In this document: positions 28,317-39,308 of the stretch, one piece after another | Layout: each line of letters starts with the position of its first letter | Numbering within the stretch: the stretch's first letter is position 1 | Origin: Glandiceps talaboti | Lineage: Eukaryota > Hemichordata > Enteropneusta > Spengelidae | Assembly (NCBI RefSeq): GCF_964340395.1 | Contig: NC_135568.1 | Coordinates: 15,092,276-15,156,275, forward strand | Length of the DNA stretch: 64,000 nt | Direction: 5' to 3' | Notes under the pieces: generated by a model | What the model was told of the DNA's origin: nothing | What the model saw: only the letters and a program-made list of their open reading frames with translations | Database searches by the model: none | Position numbers and translations under genes: made by a program

Positions 28317-28851
28317 ATATATATATAAGAAGAAGGAAAGAGAAAAGAACAATTAGTATATATAATATATATATACATATGTATCCTTGATGGTAATTAC
28401 ACACTGAATCTGTTCCACAGTGCTAAAATGTATGTATGTATGCATACATATGTGTGTGTGTAAGTGTGTGTGTGAACAACTTGGAGTATATAAGAGTAAT
28501 TCAGGGTGTATCAAATTAATCTTGAGTAGTGTTTTTATGCTTCACTAAATAGGTACATACAAACGTACACACTTCCATTTTAATACATAAATGAAAGTGT
28601 AGACATTCAATATTATAGGCGATATCAAGTGCTATCTCATGCAATGCTAAATTTTCTAACATATTAATTTTTTTCAATGACAAAATATTTCGCAGCCCCC
28701 CCTTTCAAACCATGAGAATTTTCATGGCCCCCCCTTCAAGCCTCCCATTTTTTTCATGGCCCCCCCAATTTCTCCCCAGGCCCCCCCCTGCCGTAAATTC
28801 TGTCCGGTCCCTTAGCTGGTTCCACGCTCACCTACAGTGCAGTGCAGTGCG

Positions 28852-29160
28852 GGTTACGGTCCATTGCTTGTCTTTGACACAACCAGGTCATAAACCGATA
28901 AGAAACTGCACAATACTAACACATCAAGATAGCAAGATTACATGAATACAGATTCTTGCTACATTTTATCTACATTTTGCCTAAAGAAATTGGTGCCCGC
29001 ATGTCTACGTCTACTTGCAGCGTGTTTTAAGAGGTTAATTCATTCAGACTAAATGTAATGAAGCAAGAAATTGGATCTTGCAATCTTAAAGTGTAGCATG
29101 TGCAGTTTCTTATTAGTTCACTCAATGTTGTAATAAAACAGAGTGAGTGAACAGTTACCT
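28852..29160. mobile_element. MITE family B, copy 2
   Basis: The left arm has TTTGACACAACCAGG and GATAAGAAACTGCACA, then CAAGATAGCAAGATTACATG. The right arm has GATCTTGCAATCTTAAAGTG, TGTGCAGTTTCTTATTAG and AAACAGAGTGAGTGAACAG, the inverted complement. It begins about 40 bases after the Harbinger-like element ends. Confidence 0.78.
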
Positions 29161-29992
29161 GCGACGCGCTGTACGCCCAGTCCTTACATCACCTTGACCA
29201 AATCGATTGGGCTTTTCTTCAAACACACTTGATGAAACTCATATTGAGTGACATGCCTACATTCATTTATCACGCGTTCTCAGTCCACAGACATGTAAGA
29301 CTTGCCTGTGCTCTCACGGAACTCTCCTGAATAAAAATTACAAAGTCCACTATTTCTGTACGAACGTTTGTAACATTCAGCTCTAATGAATAGTAGTAAG
29401 TCGGTCAGTTTCCCTTTGACCACATTTTGGTTGACCCTATTGTCGTCAGCTCGGAGTACATATATAGTGGTGATCAAAGGCTTATATATAGTCTATAGAT
29501 GCATTATCACCGCCAGCTATGTTACATAGACTCATTTCACCATAAAGGGCTGTATGCAAACATTAAATACCAACAATGCAAGCTAGCTACCAACAAGTCA
29601 CTTTTCAAAAATGCGCAACTCTAGTACCAACATCTCTAGCTCTCCCGCAGAAGTCGCCCTACTTAATTAATTACTCTCCCTGTTTTAAAACCCATCTCGG
29701 TGGAAACAGTAGAAATGACAATTTTGAATTGTCAAATATCAATATTTGGCACGAGTTAAGCTGAGCTGATTAGGACGAATTGAATGTGTCATTCCTGTCT
29801 AATCTTATAAGTGTGTACTATAGTGGAGTTAGGGAAGAATAGCCATGTGGTCGTAAGCAGCCCAGAAAACTTGTATCCAGAGAAAACATACACTGCACAT
29901 GGAACAAAGAGGGAATGAATAATCACATCCAGACGCCTAAAATTTCAAACAATCAACTTTTACCACGGAATTTCCTAAATAATATGAACTTA

Positions 29993-30511
29993 TAAAGCTG
30001 TGCTACTAGCTGCAACTGGGACGGGTTTTTTTTGAAAATCTTTTGCTTAGGTACAATAACGTACTCCTAATAATCGTACACACAGTGTGAACAATATTGT
30101 ATCACCTGTGGGTAATCGTATTGTTGTAGCTGTATACAATCAATCAAATCAAATTAAATTTTGGGTCCGCACCGAAAATCAGCGCCCTCAATGGCAATCA
30201 TGATTTGAATCTGTTTCTGTACTACTTATGGCTAATATCGACTACTAATTAACATGTACAATGTCTAATTATTGGTATATAACAATTGTAAAATGATACA
30301 CCAGTTACACCTAGTACAGTTTTGACGATAGTGACAGATCTAAAATCGAGCATTCGCTCAAGATTTAAACTTGCGACTACATCCCCATAGATAAAATTCA
30401 CCACTAATTAACAGATACAATGTCTTTTTTTAAGCACTTGGCTAATTTTTAGTTAATATATTTTTGGCTATATGATGAAAAAATGTCCCAGTTGCAGGTA
30501 GAGTAAGTTTG
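29993..30511. mobile_element. MITE family A, copy 4, with duplicated right part
   Basis: The left end AAAGCTGTGCTACTAGCTGC faces a right end CCAGTTACACCTAGTACAGT at 30301, and a second right end CCCAGTTGCAGGTAGAGTAA at 30488. The stretch with CTACTAATTAACATGTACAATG is repeated as CCACTAATTAACAGATACAATG, so the right part is duplicated in tandem or by nesting. Confidence 0.7.
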
Positions 30512-30524
30512 ATAACAATAACGG

Positions 30525-30787
30525 TGGTGTATTTATAATGCGCCTGCTCTCCTGGGAGCTCCCGGCGCTCACTTAACAAGTGTTCCCCCAGCATGGATCT
30601 ATAACGTTACGTCGCAATAGCGCTTTGACTTCTGAAACTCCCTAGGGAGAATGCAATCCAATATATCCTCTATAAGAGTATAGGATCAAAGCAGTCACAC
30701 AGCAACCGCTATCCTACCTATTATACAGTTGGGTTGGCTGAGGCACAATCGTTGTTCAAATCTCGCCCAAGGATATTAACTGGTTTT
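30525..30787 (-). mobile_element. tRNA-derived SINE, copy 3, 5'-truncated
   Basis: On the minus strand it reads CCTTGGGCGAGATTTGAACA, CCAACCCAACTGTATAATAG, then GATTGCATTCTCCCTAGGGA and a tail of GGCGCATTATAAATACAC. This is the body and tail of the SINE seen at 8050; the tRNA-like head is missing. Confidence 0.75.
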
Positions 30788-31370
30788 TTTTTTCAATTTT
30801 ACTCTATGCTCTGTGGAGAATGACCCGAGCTTGTTTGAACTGAGATATATATTTACATATTGTCTGTCACTCAGACTATTTTGTCCCGCTGAGTACAAGA
30901 CATATAGGGGAAGTATATTGCATTACAGTTGTAAGTTCATTTAGTAAATGAGATACTCTTTCTCTTGCTAGGTGGCTGTAACCTTGAGTTAGTGACTTTA
31001 GTGACCTTTACAGAAATTGACGAAATATTTCCCCCACAGTTACTTTAGCTTATATCTCGTATACCAAGTGTTTATATTCTTCATCGTTCATTCGTCATAC
31101 GCCACTGCAATTTCAAGACTTTTGCATATGATCCATCAGGGACAAACTTATTTCATGAAAAAATCAGACAAAAACAGGAAATGTATACTTATACCGAATC
31201 ATAACTTGACACTGTTATATATTTGTATATGAAAAAAAAAATCGTTCTTTATTTCGCATTGCTAGCACGGACGCAATCTAATTAATAATCTCGGGTCTTT
31301 TAGTTCAACCACTGTGACAGCAGTTTAGGGACAAGCGTGATAAGGTTTATCATTGCGATTTCATGCTTAC

Positions 31371-31598
31371 CTCTCGATCATCAAGATCTGGTGAATTCAT
31401 CGCTCCGACCATCTGATCTCCCTCGGTGTTGATCATACAGGCACCGCTACCTTTCGCTGCATCGTCGGCGTAGTCGTCGTATGTGATTTCCCCCTCGAAC
31501 GAACCATCTAGGGTTACATCGCACGTTAACTCTGCAGAAAAAGACAAGTCTGCATTGTACCAACTTAACCAAGTGATGACAAGATATCGCCTAAACAT
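31371..31598 (-). CDS. First exon of a secreted expansin-like (DPBB) protein
   Basis: The exon starts with ATG (complement of 31596-31598) and ends in phase 0 at GAG before a GTAAGC donor (complement of 31365-31370), giving 76 residues. The N-terminus MFRRYLVITWLSWYNADLSF looks like a modest signal peptide with a possible cut after FSA. The rest, including GSFEGEITYDDYADDAAKG, GACMINTEGDQMVGAMNSPD, fits the opening of expansin-like double-psi beta-barrels (G.atyY......GaC......d.vvA.N...y). Such proteins bind or loosen polysaccharide or act as lysozyme-inhibitor-like modules; function here is inferred. I could not find the next exon between 24.4 and 31.3 kb, so the gene is seen only in part. 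Confidence 0.62.
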
Positions 31599-31727
31599 TT
31601 TGGAAGCTGTTTTTTGAGTTCCGACGTAAACTTTTCGTTAATAATCCGATTCGATCGATTATCCTCTTCCAAACCTTCGCTTGCGGCGCTGTCAATGCAT
31701 ATAGACGGTCAGATGAAAGGGGCTAGG

Positions 31728-31735
31728 TTTAAATA
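31728..31735 (-). promoter_or_regulatory. TATA-like box upstream of the expansin-like exon
   Basis: TATTTAAA on the minus strand lies 130 bases upstream of the ATG, allowing a transcription start near 31700 and a 5' UTR of about 100 bases. Only its position supports it. Confidence 0.4.
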
Positions 31736-32345
31736 GCAGTTGACAGGATTCCCCCTAGCAACTGTCACCATCAGATTCTTTCGTTGGAAACACACTGATA
31801 TTGTTGATGTGGAAGGTTACAGAGGTCAAACTGACCATGTACTGTAACTTGTACAAATAACGATATACACGACGTTTGAAGACCAGGCGTGTCGTCACTC
31901 GGTGGTTCATTCTCTTTATTGTCATAAGTGACACATCTATGTCAAGTAAATATATTGAAATTGTCAAAAGTGTCCTCAATTTCTGATATTATAAAGTGGT
32001 ATTTTTGGAAGTGTCGCTACTTTTTTTGCTTGTTTAATTTGGCTGGTTTTGATTTGATTTGTGGCTTTGCCTTAGGAAGTGTATCCTGTGTTGTGCTGTT
32101 GTATTCTTTTGAGACAGACAAGGTATATAGGGTTTGATGTGTCTTGTGTAATGTTATATTCACTTATTTTCAGGGGGCTTTCACTTTAGAGTTACATAAT
32201 ATAACAAACTATACAATTACGTCTTGCGGTCATATATCATACAGAGACCAAAGTATGCATATACTCTAGATCGCCTAAAAATATGGGAAAGAAATCAGTC
32301 CAAGTAAAAAGACAATATAAAGTGTATATACTAATTTTCATTGTT

Positions 32346-32356
32346 CATTTATTTAT

Positions 32357-32440
<84 letters not shown>

Positions 32441-32534
32441 ATATCTATATATCTATCTATCTATCTATCTATTTATCTATCTATATATCGATCTGTCTGT
32501 CTGTCGATCTATCTATCTGTCTTTGTCTGTCTGT

Positions 32535-32565
<31 letters not shown>

Positions 32566-32632
32566 CGTCCGTCCGTCCGTCTTTCTGTTTGTCTCTGTCC
32601 CTTCCTGCCTGGCTCTCCGTCATATCTATCTA

Positions 32633-32678
<46 letters not shown>

Positions 32679-32752
32679 CCTCCCTCCCTCCCTCTCTCTC
32701 TCTCTTTCTCTCTGCCTGCCTATCCGTCTATATCTAACTATCTATCCGTCTA

Positions 32753-32810
<58 letters not shown>

Positions 32811-32815
32811 CCATT
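32346..32815. repeat. Compound (CTAT)n-(CTGT)n-(CCGT)n microsatellite, about 470 bp
   Basis: Blocks of CTAT, CTGT, CCGT, CCCT and CT follow each other and return to CTAT at 32758-32808. A short unique piece (TTCCTGCCTGGCTCTCCG) interrupts. A further CT/GC run lies at 32832-32865. Confidence 0.95.
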
Positions 32816-33000
32816 GCCTGTTTGCTTGGTTCTCTCTCTCTCTCGCGCGCGCGCGCTCTCTCTTTCCTTTTGTGATTTACTTTACATAAAATACATTTCT
32901 GCTCATCGCACAATTTCTTTTTTCGCTTCTATCCCTATTCCGTGTTGACGAATTACTACTTAATTAATACATTTTCAATTAGACGGCATGATGGGTTGTA

Positions 33001-33252
33001 TGTCTCACACAGGGTGTTTTGTTACAATTTACAAAAAAAAATATAGACACTGATAGCGAGCAAGCACTTAAAATGATACATTTTATCTCACAGTAAACAC
33101 AAATCAACATCACTGTCAGAGAGATTCAAACACAAAACTTTATTTGTGTTCACAGTGAGATAAAATGTAACATTCCAAGTGCGTGCACGGTATCAGTGCC
33201 TGGCTGTATGTTGTTTATGTCATTCGTAACAAAACATTTTGTGTGAGATGTA
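33001..33252. mobile_element. MITE-like inverted repeat element (about 250 bp)
   Basis: The ends TGTCTCACACAGGGTGTTTT (left) and the complement of AAAACATTTTGTGTGAGATG (right) match, and inner stretches (ACATTTTATCTCACAGT versus CAGTGAGATAAAATGT) are also inverted. There is no coding. Confidence 0.7.
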
Positions 33253-33894
33253 AAACGGTATAGTCTTTCTGGTTTGGGTAGTAAAGTTAGTCAAACATAC
33301 AAACATAAATAAAAGTCTTTGAAAGAGCAAGGGTGAGAAAATTCCACTTTATGTCTAAGATTGCGTGGTCTGAGTTTATGCGTAAATTTCATGTATAGTA
33401 CTTTGATCGATTGAAAATATAATATAATGATATGGTAATAGAGAATCTAGATAGATTGTATTAAATTTGTTAGTGTTTCTTTTTCCCTTTCATTTTTTTG
33501 TCTGTGTACGTGTGTAATGTTTGAGTAGAGTTACTAAAACTTACAAAGATGAAATAGTTTCTAAAAGTTTGAGAAGAAAGTTCTGTGTAAGCTCAACGAA
33601 TAGCATGTTGATTAAGTATATTGATATAGTAGAAACGAGTCCTGATGCATTGTATCAAACCATAATGGTTAAATAATTACTGGACTACACATTGTGCTTT
33701 TAATCATAGTCAGTTCATGGTGACTTGCGTAGTATTCGCAATCTTAGACGGCAAACAGAATATTGTATAGATCTGTTTTGACCCAGCCTGCTATTAGAGT
33801 CTGAGATTTGGCGTGTATTTGCGTCAGCAACGGATATTGTACAAAAGAATGAAGTATAGTCCTCACTCCTATTATACCTCCACAGGCTAAAGTT

Positions 33895-33988
<94 letters not shown>
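33895..33988. repeat. (CT)n microsatellite
   Basis: About 45 CT units with a degenerate CT-rich tail to about 34050. Confidence 0.97.
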
Positions 33989-33991
<3 letters not shown>

Positions 33992-34255
33992 GCTCCCGTT
34001 CTCTCTTGCTTTCTCGCTCACATTCTCTCTCTCGCTCCCTGTCTCGCTTTCATCCCTAATTTGTATACGTTCGCTGTCCGTCCCAACATGGAGCTTTCAG
34101 AAATAAAAGTGACAATCTTTGCCAATACAGGTCACTTGTTCAAACTGTTTCAGCAAAGTAAAGCAACATCTCAAAGGAATTTACTGTGGTTCTCTCAAGT
34201 GTCAATATGATTATTCCGGGATGGTGAGAGTGATTGGGGAACAGTGAGCCTTAAC

Positions 34256-34271
34256 AAAGGTGGACAAAGAG
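34256..34271. repeat. Left target-site duplication of the LINE
   Basis: AAAGGTGGACAAAGAG here recurs directly after the poly(A) tail (ending at 39135), so it marks the insertion site. Confidence 0.92.
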
Positions 34272-34742
34272 GTGTCTGAAACAAAAGAAGAACTTGTATC
34301 AGTGTTGAAACGTCTTGAATCAGTATCCGAAGAAAATGTGAAGCTTCAGCGTCATTCTAGGAGCTTTAATTTGCGTTTTGGAGGGATAAAGGAAACTAAA
34401 GATGAAAACTGTAAAGACATTATAGTCAACATTCTGGAAGAAAACTTTGAGATGGATAATGTTCTGGTTGAAAACGCACACCGTGTTGGGCAGGTAAAGC
34501 GAACCAAGCCACGCCACATTTTGGTCAGATTCATCTATCGTCCTCAGAGATTTGAAGTCATAACCAAAGCCAAGGGAAAACTTGCGGGAACTGGCGTTTT
34601 TATTACTGATGATCTTTGTCGAGCTGACTACGAGAAGAAAAGGCAACTTCGTGCAGTAATGGCTCAAGCCTATAAGCAGAAAAAGCAAGCCCGCTTTAAA
34701 AATGGGGAACTCTATATTGATGGCAATATTTACCGGGCGTAG
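34272..34742 (+). pseudogene. LINE ORF1 remnant (RNA-binding protein), N-terminus missing
   Basis: About 156 codons end at TAG 34740-34742. The start is a charged coiled-coil (VSETKEELVSVLKRLESVSE), followed by FNLRFGGIKETKDENCKDII, NAHRVGQVKRTKPRHILVRF and a C-terminal GELYIDGNIYRA. The R.fNLR..Gi.E, .AHRvG......RpilvrF and y.dG..Y motifs are those of the RRM and C-terminal part of L1-type ORF1 proteins, which coat LINE RNA. The frame begins inside the truncated end, right after the target duplication. Confidence 0.88.
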
Positions 34743-35193
34743 CCAGTATTGTCAAGTTTAGACATTGGTATTGGATTGTGATTGTATTTTGAGATGGGAC
34801 AAGTACAGTCGTGCAAATTGTTCGATAGACGTAGAACTATGATAGACTGATAAAGTGAGAATATTTCGTAGTGTGCTACAGCACTTATGATTGACGCAGA
34901 ACTATGGTAGACTGATAAACTGACCTTTTTTGTAGAGAGCTACAGCAAACGGGGTGGTTGGTTCTGTTTTGGACCTTTTTTTTCTTTGCAATGTTTCTTA
35001 AGTGTTTTCTTTGTGTTGCCGCTTTCGTGGTTGTTTTGTTTTGCTTTCTGTTTTTGTCTTTGGGTTTGTTTCGCTTTTTGCTGTCCTTGCAAGTTCCGTC
35101 AATGTTTGTCAAACATTCTTTCAAATTGCAGTTATGCAACGTGACTCGCCTTATTTGTAGATTTATTGTAACAGACGTTTTCCACCAATTCTG

Positions 35194-38100
35194 ATGCGTG
35201 AACGCTTCAACATCAAAGTGCTCTCCCTTAATGTCAGAGGTTTAAATGCAAAACAAAAGCGAAGGTCTGTCTTTCGTTGGGTCAGGAAAAAAAATGCTGA
35301 CATAGTCTTTCTGCAAGAGACATATAGCACGTCTCGGGATGAAAATACCTGGCGTAATGAGTGGGGTAATGAAGTTCTTTTTTCTCATGGAAATAATCAC
35401 AGCAGGGGGGTGATGGTTCTCTTCCGTCCACAATTTGAGTATATTATTAAGAACAATGTCATAGATTCTGAAGGTAGATTTATTATTTCCCACTTAGAGT
35501 GTGGAGATTCAGTCTTCTATTTCATTAATGTTTATGCCCCCAATGTGGAAAGTAATCAACTGCAGTTTATTAGTAATATTATTAATCGCATGAATAGTCT
35601 CAACTTGGGGTCGGAAGACAATATCATCATAGGTGGTGATTTTAACGTAATTTTAAATCACAAATTGGATAAGTTTAGAGGTTCATCTGACCTTGGAACA
35701 CAAAGGGGAAAAAGTGCCAGTAAAATTGCAGAACTTATGAATACTTTTGATTTACAAGACATATGGAGGTTAAAACATCCTACCTTAAAGCGTTTTACAT
35801 GGAGGGGAGGTAATCCCATTATTCAATCTCGGTTGGATTACTGGCTTATTTCTAATAGTCTTCATGACTATGTTGAAAATACTGACGTTCTACCTTCAAT
35901 CAAGTCAGATCATTCTGCCATCTTTCTTCACATTAATAGTTTTAAGTGTGGTGAAAGGGGACGGGGGTACTGGAAGTTGAACTCAACAATCATTAATGAA
36001 GAAGAATACATTAATCAGATTAACACAGAGAAGGACACTTGGATTGATGAATTTCAAGAAATTATGGATTGCAGGGTTAGATGGGAACTTATCAAGTACA
36101 GAATAAGGCGCTTTAGTCAGAAATATAGTAAAGAAAAAGCAAAGGGTAGAAAAGATAAAGAGGCCGAATTGGAGAAGGGCTACAGTAAGCTTGAATATAG
36201 TCTGGCTGAGACGAAAGACATGATTGAAATAGAAAGGATTCAATTAGAAATGAGAAGAATGGAGCAAGAGCTGAAAGAAATTGATGATTACAAAACTAAA
36301 GGCTTAATGTTGAGAGCAAAAGTTAGATGGCATGAAAAAGGTGAAAAGAGCAATGCATATTTTTTGCGTTTAGAAAAGCGTAATTCTTCAAAGAAACATA
36401 TTAGGAAGTTAAGGATGAAAGATGGCAGTGTGACTACTGACCCGCATGAAATCTTAAAGATGCAGGCAGATTTCTACACTGACCTGTATTCTTCAAAATG
36501 TCAGTGCTCTGCAAACAGTTTCAATTACTTTTCTAAAGATTTGCATATTCCCAAGTTGACCCCAGACCAGCGTAACAGCTGCGACGGCAAACTCACTGTG
36601 GCCGAATGTTTCAAAGCCTTAAGTGCTATGCCAGCTAATAAAACGCCGGGTAATGACGGTATAACGGTGGAAATTTACAGTAAATTTTGGTCCTGGATAG
36701 GCCCCTATCTTGTTAATTCTCTTAATGACGCGTATGATAAGGGTGAATTAAGTAACTCTCAGAAACAAGCAGTAATAACTTTAATTGATAAAGGAAAGGA
36801 TAGGTTGGAGCTCGGTAACTGGCGACCAATCTCCCTTTTAAATGTAGATTATAAGATAGGTTCCAAGGCTCTTGCAAACAGAATCATGGAAGTATTACCG
36901 AGTATTATCAGTGAGAATCAAACGGGTTATGTCAAGGGCCGGTATATTGGTGAAACAATTCGCACAGTTCTTGACATTTTACAGTACACAAAAGATTACG
37001 ATATTCCAGGTGTTTTATTATGTGTTGATTTTAAGAAAGCTTTTGATTCTATTGAGTGGCCCTTTCTTGAACTCGCTCTAAAGGAATTTAATTTTGGGGA
37101 TTCCTTCATCAGATGGACCTCCACATTCCATAAAGGTATTTCAAGTTGTATTGTTAACAATGGCGTGACCTCAGGATATTTTCCAGTCGCTAGAGGTTCA
37201 CGTCAGGGTGACCCCCTATCTATTTATTTGTTATTGCAATTGAATTAATGGCTATTGCTGTAAGACAAAGTGAAAACATTAAAGGTATCTCCATTGATAA
37301 GAGAGAAACCAAGTTAGCCCAGTATGCTGACGACACCTCAGCCTTACTTTCTGACATTAGTTCTGCAAAGGAATTCCTTTTTCTGCTTGACCATTTCGGT
37401 AATATGTCAGGCCTTGTTATTAATAAACAAAAGACAGAGGCAATGTGGATTGGGTCTAACAGACACATTGATTTGAAACCCCTAGATCTTTCATGGCCTG
37501 ATAGACCGCTAAAACTTTTGGGAATTTATATTTCATATGATGACATGAATTCGAACAAACTTAATTTTCAGGATAAAATCGATGAGGCCCGGGGTTGTTT
37601 CAATATCTGGAGAACTAGGGGTTTAACCCTCCTCGGCCGAATTCAACTCTGTAAAACATTTATAATTTCTAAATTTTCTTATGTGGTATCTCTTTTACCA
37701 ATTTCTCGTGAGTACTTGAAGCAAATTGAAAGATTAATTTTCAGATTCATATGGGCAGGGAAGCGGGAAAAGGTTAACAGGGTAACAATGGTTTCTGACT
37801 TTAAAAATGGAGGTCTGAAAGTACCGGACTTCGAGTCCATTGTGATGACTTCCCGGGTTATGTGGATCAAAAGATACCTTAATCCCTCCCAGTCAATTTG
37901 GAAGTTCTTTGCAGATTCATTTGCCAGAAGGTATGGAGGTTTTCATTTGCTCTTGTATTGCAATTTTGACGTAAACAAGTTATTACTTCCGAATTTCTAT
38001 AAAGATTTGTTAAGATCTTGGTTATTGGTACGAAATGATTTTGAGCAGTCCCTGCATACTGATTTCCTTTGGAATAACAAATATTTTCAAATTGGTGGTA

Positions 38101-38924
38101 AGGAAGTGTTCAATAGAAATATGATGCAAGCAGGCATCTGGTACCCAGGTGATCTTTTCGAAGCTACAAATAGAACTATTCCTTTCGAGGTGTGGGTAAA
38201 TCGAGGTGTTTCTTGCAGGTACTTTTGTGTTTGGGCGGCGCTTGTAAATTTGATAAAAGCGGGCAAAATGCAAGCTGTTAGTGGAAAAAACATTTCTCAT
38301 TCCCAACTCTTGAGCTCCTCTTCAAAAAATATCTATCAGTTTGTACTTAGCTCTAAACACATTACCTTCAAGAAACCTCGGCTCTCTCAATTGACCATAA
38401 ATACCAGAGAGAATACTGACTCAGAGTGGATGGATATTTATCTTCGACCACACATTGTATCAATGGATACCAAATCCAAGATCTTTCAACACAAAGTTTT
38501 GCAGAATTATCTTGCTGTTAATTATTGGCTCAAGAAATGGGGTATTACAAGTAGTGAAACCTGTTCTTTTTGCTCAAATTACAGTGAAACTATCCTTCAC
38601 CTATTTTGTGAATGTGAGATAGTATTAGCCGGTTTTTGGGTACACTTTAAGACATGGTGGAACACGTTAACAAATGTACAAATTAATATCGACTCTGATG
38701 TAATTCTGTATGGGTCTACGAACTATCCAGTTATTCTTAATTACATTTTGATTCAAGCCAAGCAGTTTGTTTTCCAGGCCAGAAGATCTGCAGTATTACC
38801 TTCATTCCATATTTTTATCGAACATCTCAAACAGTTGTATAAGATTGAAAAACAAGTTGCTATTAGAAATAACAGGCAAGATAATTTTCATCAGAAATGG
38901 TCATTGTTAGATAATCTCAACTAA
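35194..38924 (+). pseudogene. LINE ORF2: endonuclease and reverse transcriptase, frameshifted
   Basis: From the ATG at 35194 the frame gives an AP-like endonuclease with LSLNVRGL (N13), QET (E42), GGDFNV (D149, N151) and SDH (D239, H240), all catalytic positions present. Then comes reverse transcriptase with NWRPISLLNVDYKI, VDFKKAFDSI and RGSRQGDPLS. At about 37219-37222 the frame changes; the other frame continues YLFVIAIELM, QYADDTSALL (catalytic YADD) and a C-terminal CSFCSNYSETILHLFCEC cysteine-histidine motif to TAA at 38922-38924. The break looks like a 4-base deletion that removes the proline codon of the usual LSPYLF motif. About 1,240 residues in all, full length for this group. Confidence 0.93.
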
Positions 38925-39084
38925 GGTATTTCTTTCAAGTTTGCTTTAACAGATTCTTTAGTTACCATGACTTGGTCTAAATTATTTTTTTTTTGTAGCT
39001 AGGGACAGCATTGTTTGTTTGGTTGTGTGTTGTGTTTTCCTTTCTCGTATGTGCTGTAGTTCTTTTTCGTTTGTTTCTGTATTA

Positions 39085-39120
<36 letters not shown>

Positions 39121-39124
<4 letters not shown>

Positions 39125-39135
39125 TGGACAAAGAG
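39121..39135. repeat. Right target-site duplication of the LINE
   Basis: (A)AAGGTGGACAAAGAG follows the A tail and equals the sequence at 34256-34271; its first A merges with the tail. Confidence 0.92.
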
Positions 39136-39308
39136 TATTTTAACCCGGACAGCGTGAAACGTTAACATGGAGTACAACACAGTGAAACTGTACTTCAAGT
39201 CAAGGATAATTATATCGGAACAATACAACAACTGCCGACAAAGGAATGACTGCAACAATAATGGAATGGTACGTTTAAGGATAAGAGAAAATGAAGTACA
39301 GGGTGCTG

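Larger units (their letters stand above)
26909..28811. mobile_element. PIF/Harbinger-like non-autonomous transposon, 1.9 kb
   Basis: The left end GGGACCGGACAGAATTTACG and following CAGG-run CCTGGGGAGAAATT are exactly inverted at the right end (GGAGAAATTGGG... read on the minus strand), giving about 45 bp of TIR that differ only in the G-run length. Both flanks are TTA (26906-26908 and 28812-28814), the 3-bp duplication typical of PIF/Harbinger. Subterminal CATGGCCCCCC motifs repeat at both ends. No transposase frame is seen. The interior holds diverged 115-bp repeats and a TA cruciform. Confidence 0.85.
31741..34255. other. Intergenic region with microsatellites and one MITE
   Basis: Besides the repeats listed separately (32346, 33001, 33895), I see no supported gene. 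Frames through the microsatellites give low-complexity peptides only. Confidence 0.5.
34272..39122 (+). mobile_element. L1/Tx1-type LINE, 5'-truncated, with TSD and poly(A) tail
   Basis: The 4.85-kb insertion has a 16-bp target duplication, an ORF1 remnant, an ORF2 with AP endonuclease and reverse transcriptase, a 3' UTR and a tail of about 35 A. It moves by target-primed reverse transcription, and the truncated left end falling inside ORF1 is usual for that mechanism. The endonuclease plus ORF1 with an RNA-binding middle place it in the L1/Tx1 group. ORF2 is broken by a small deletion, so the copy is inactive, but it is otherwise open over 1,200 codons and therefore young. Confidence 0.95.

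Noticed and set aside
32283-32948. Open frames of 180-220 codons across the CTAT/CTGT repeats
   Set aside because: They are pure products of tetranucleotide repeats (IYLS, LSVC peptides) without any domain or splice context.
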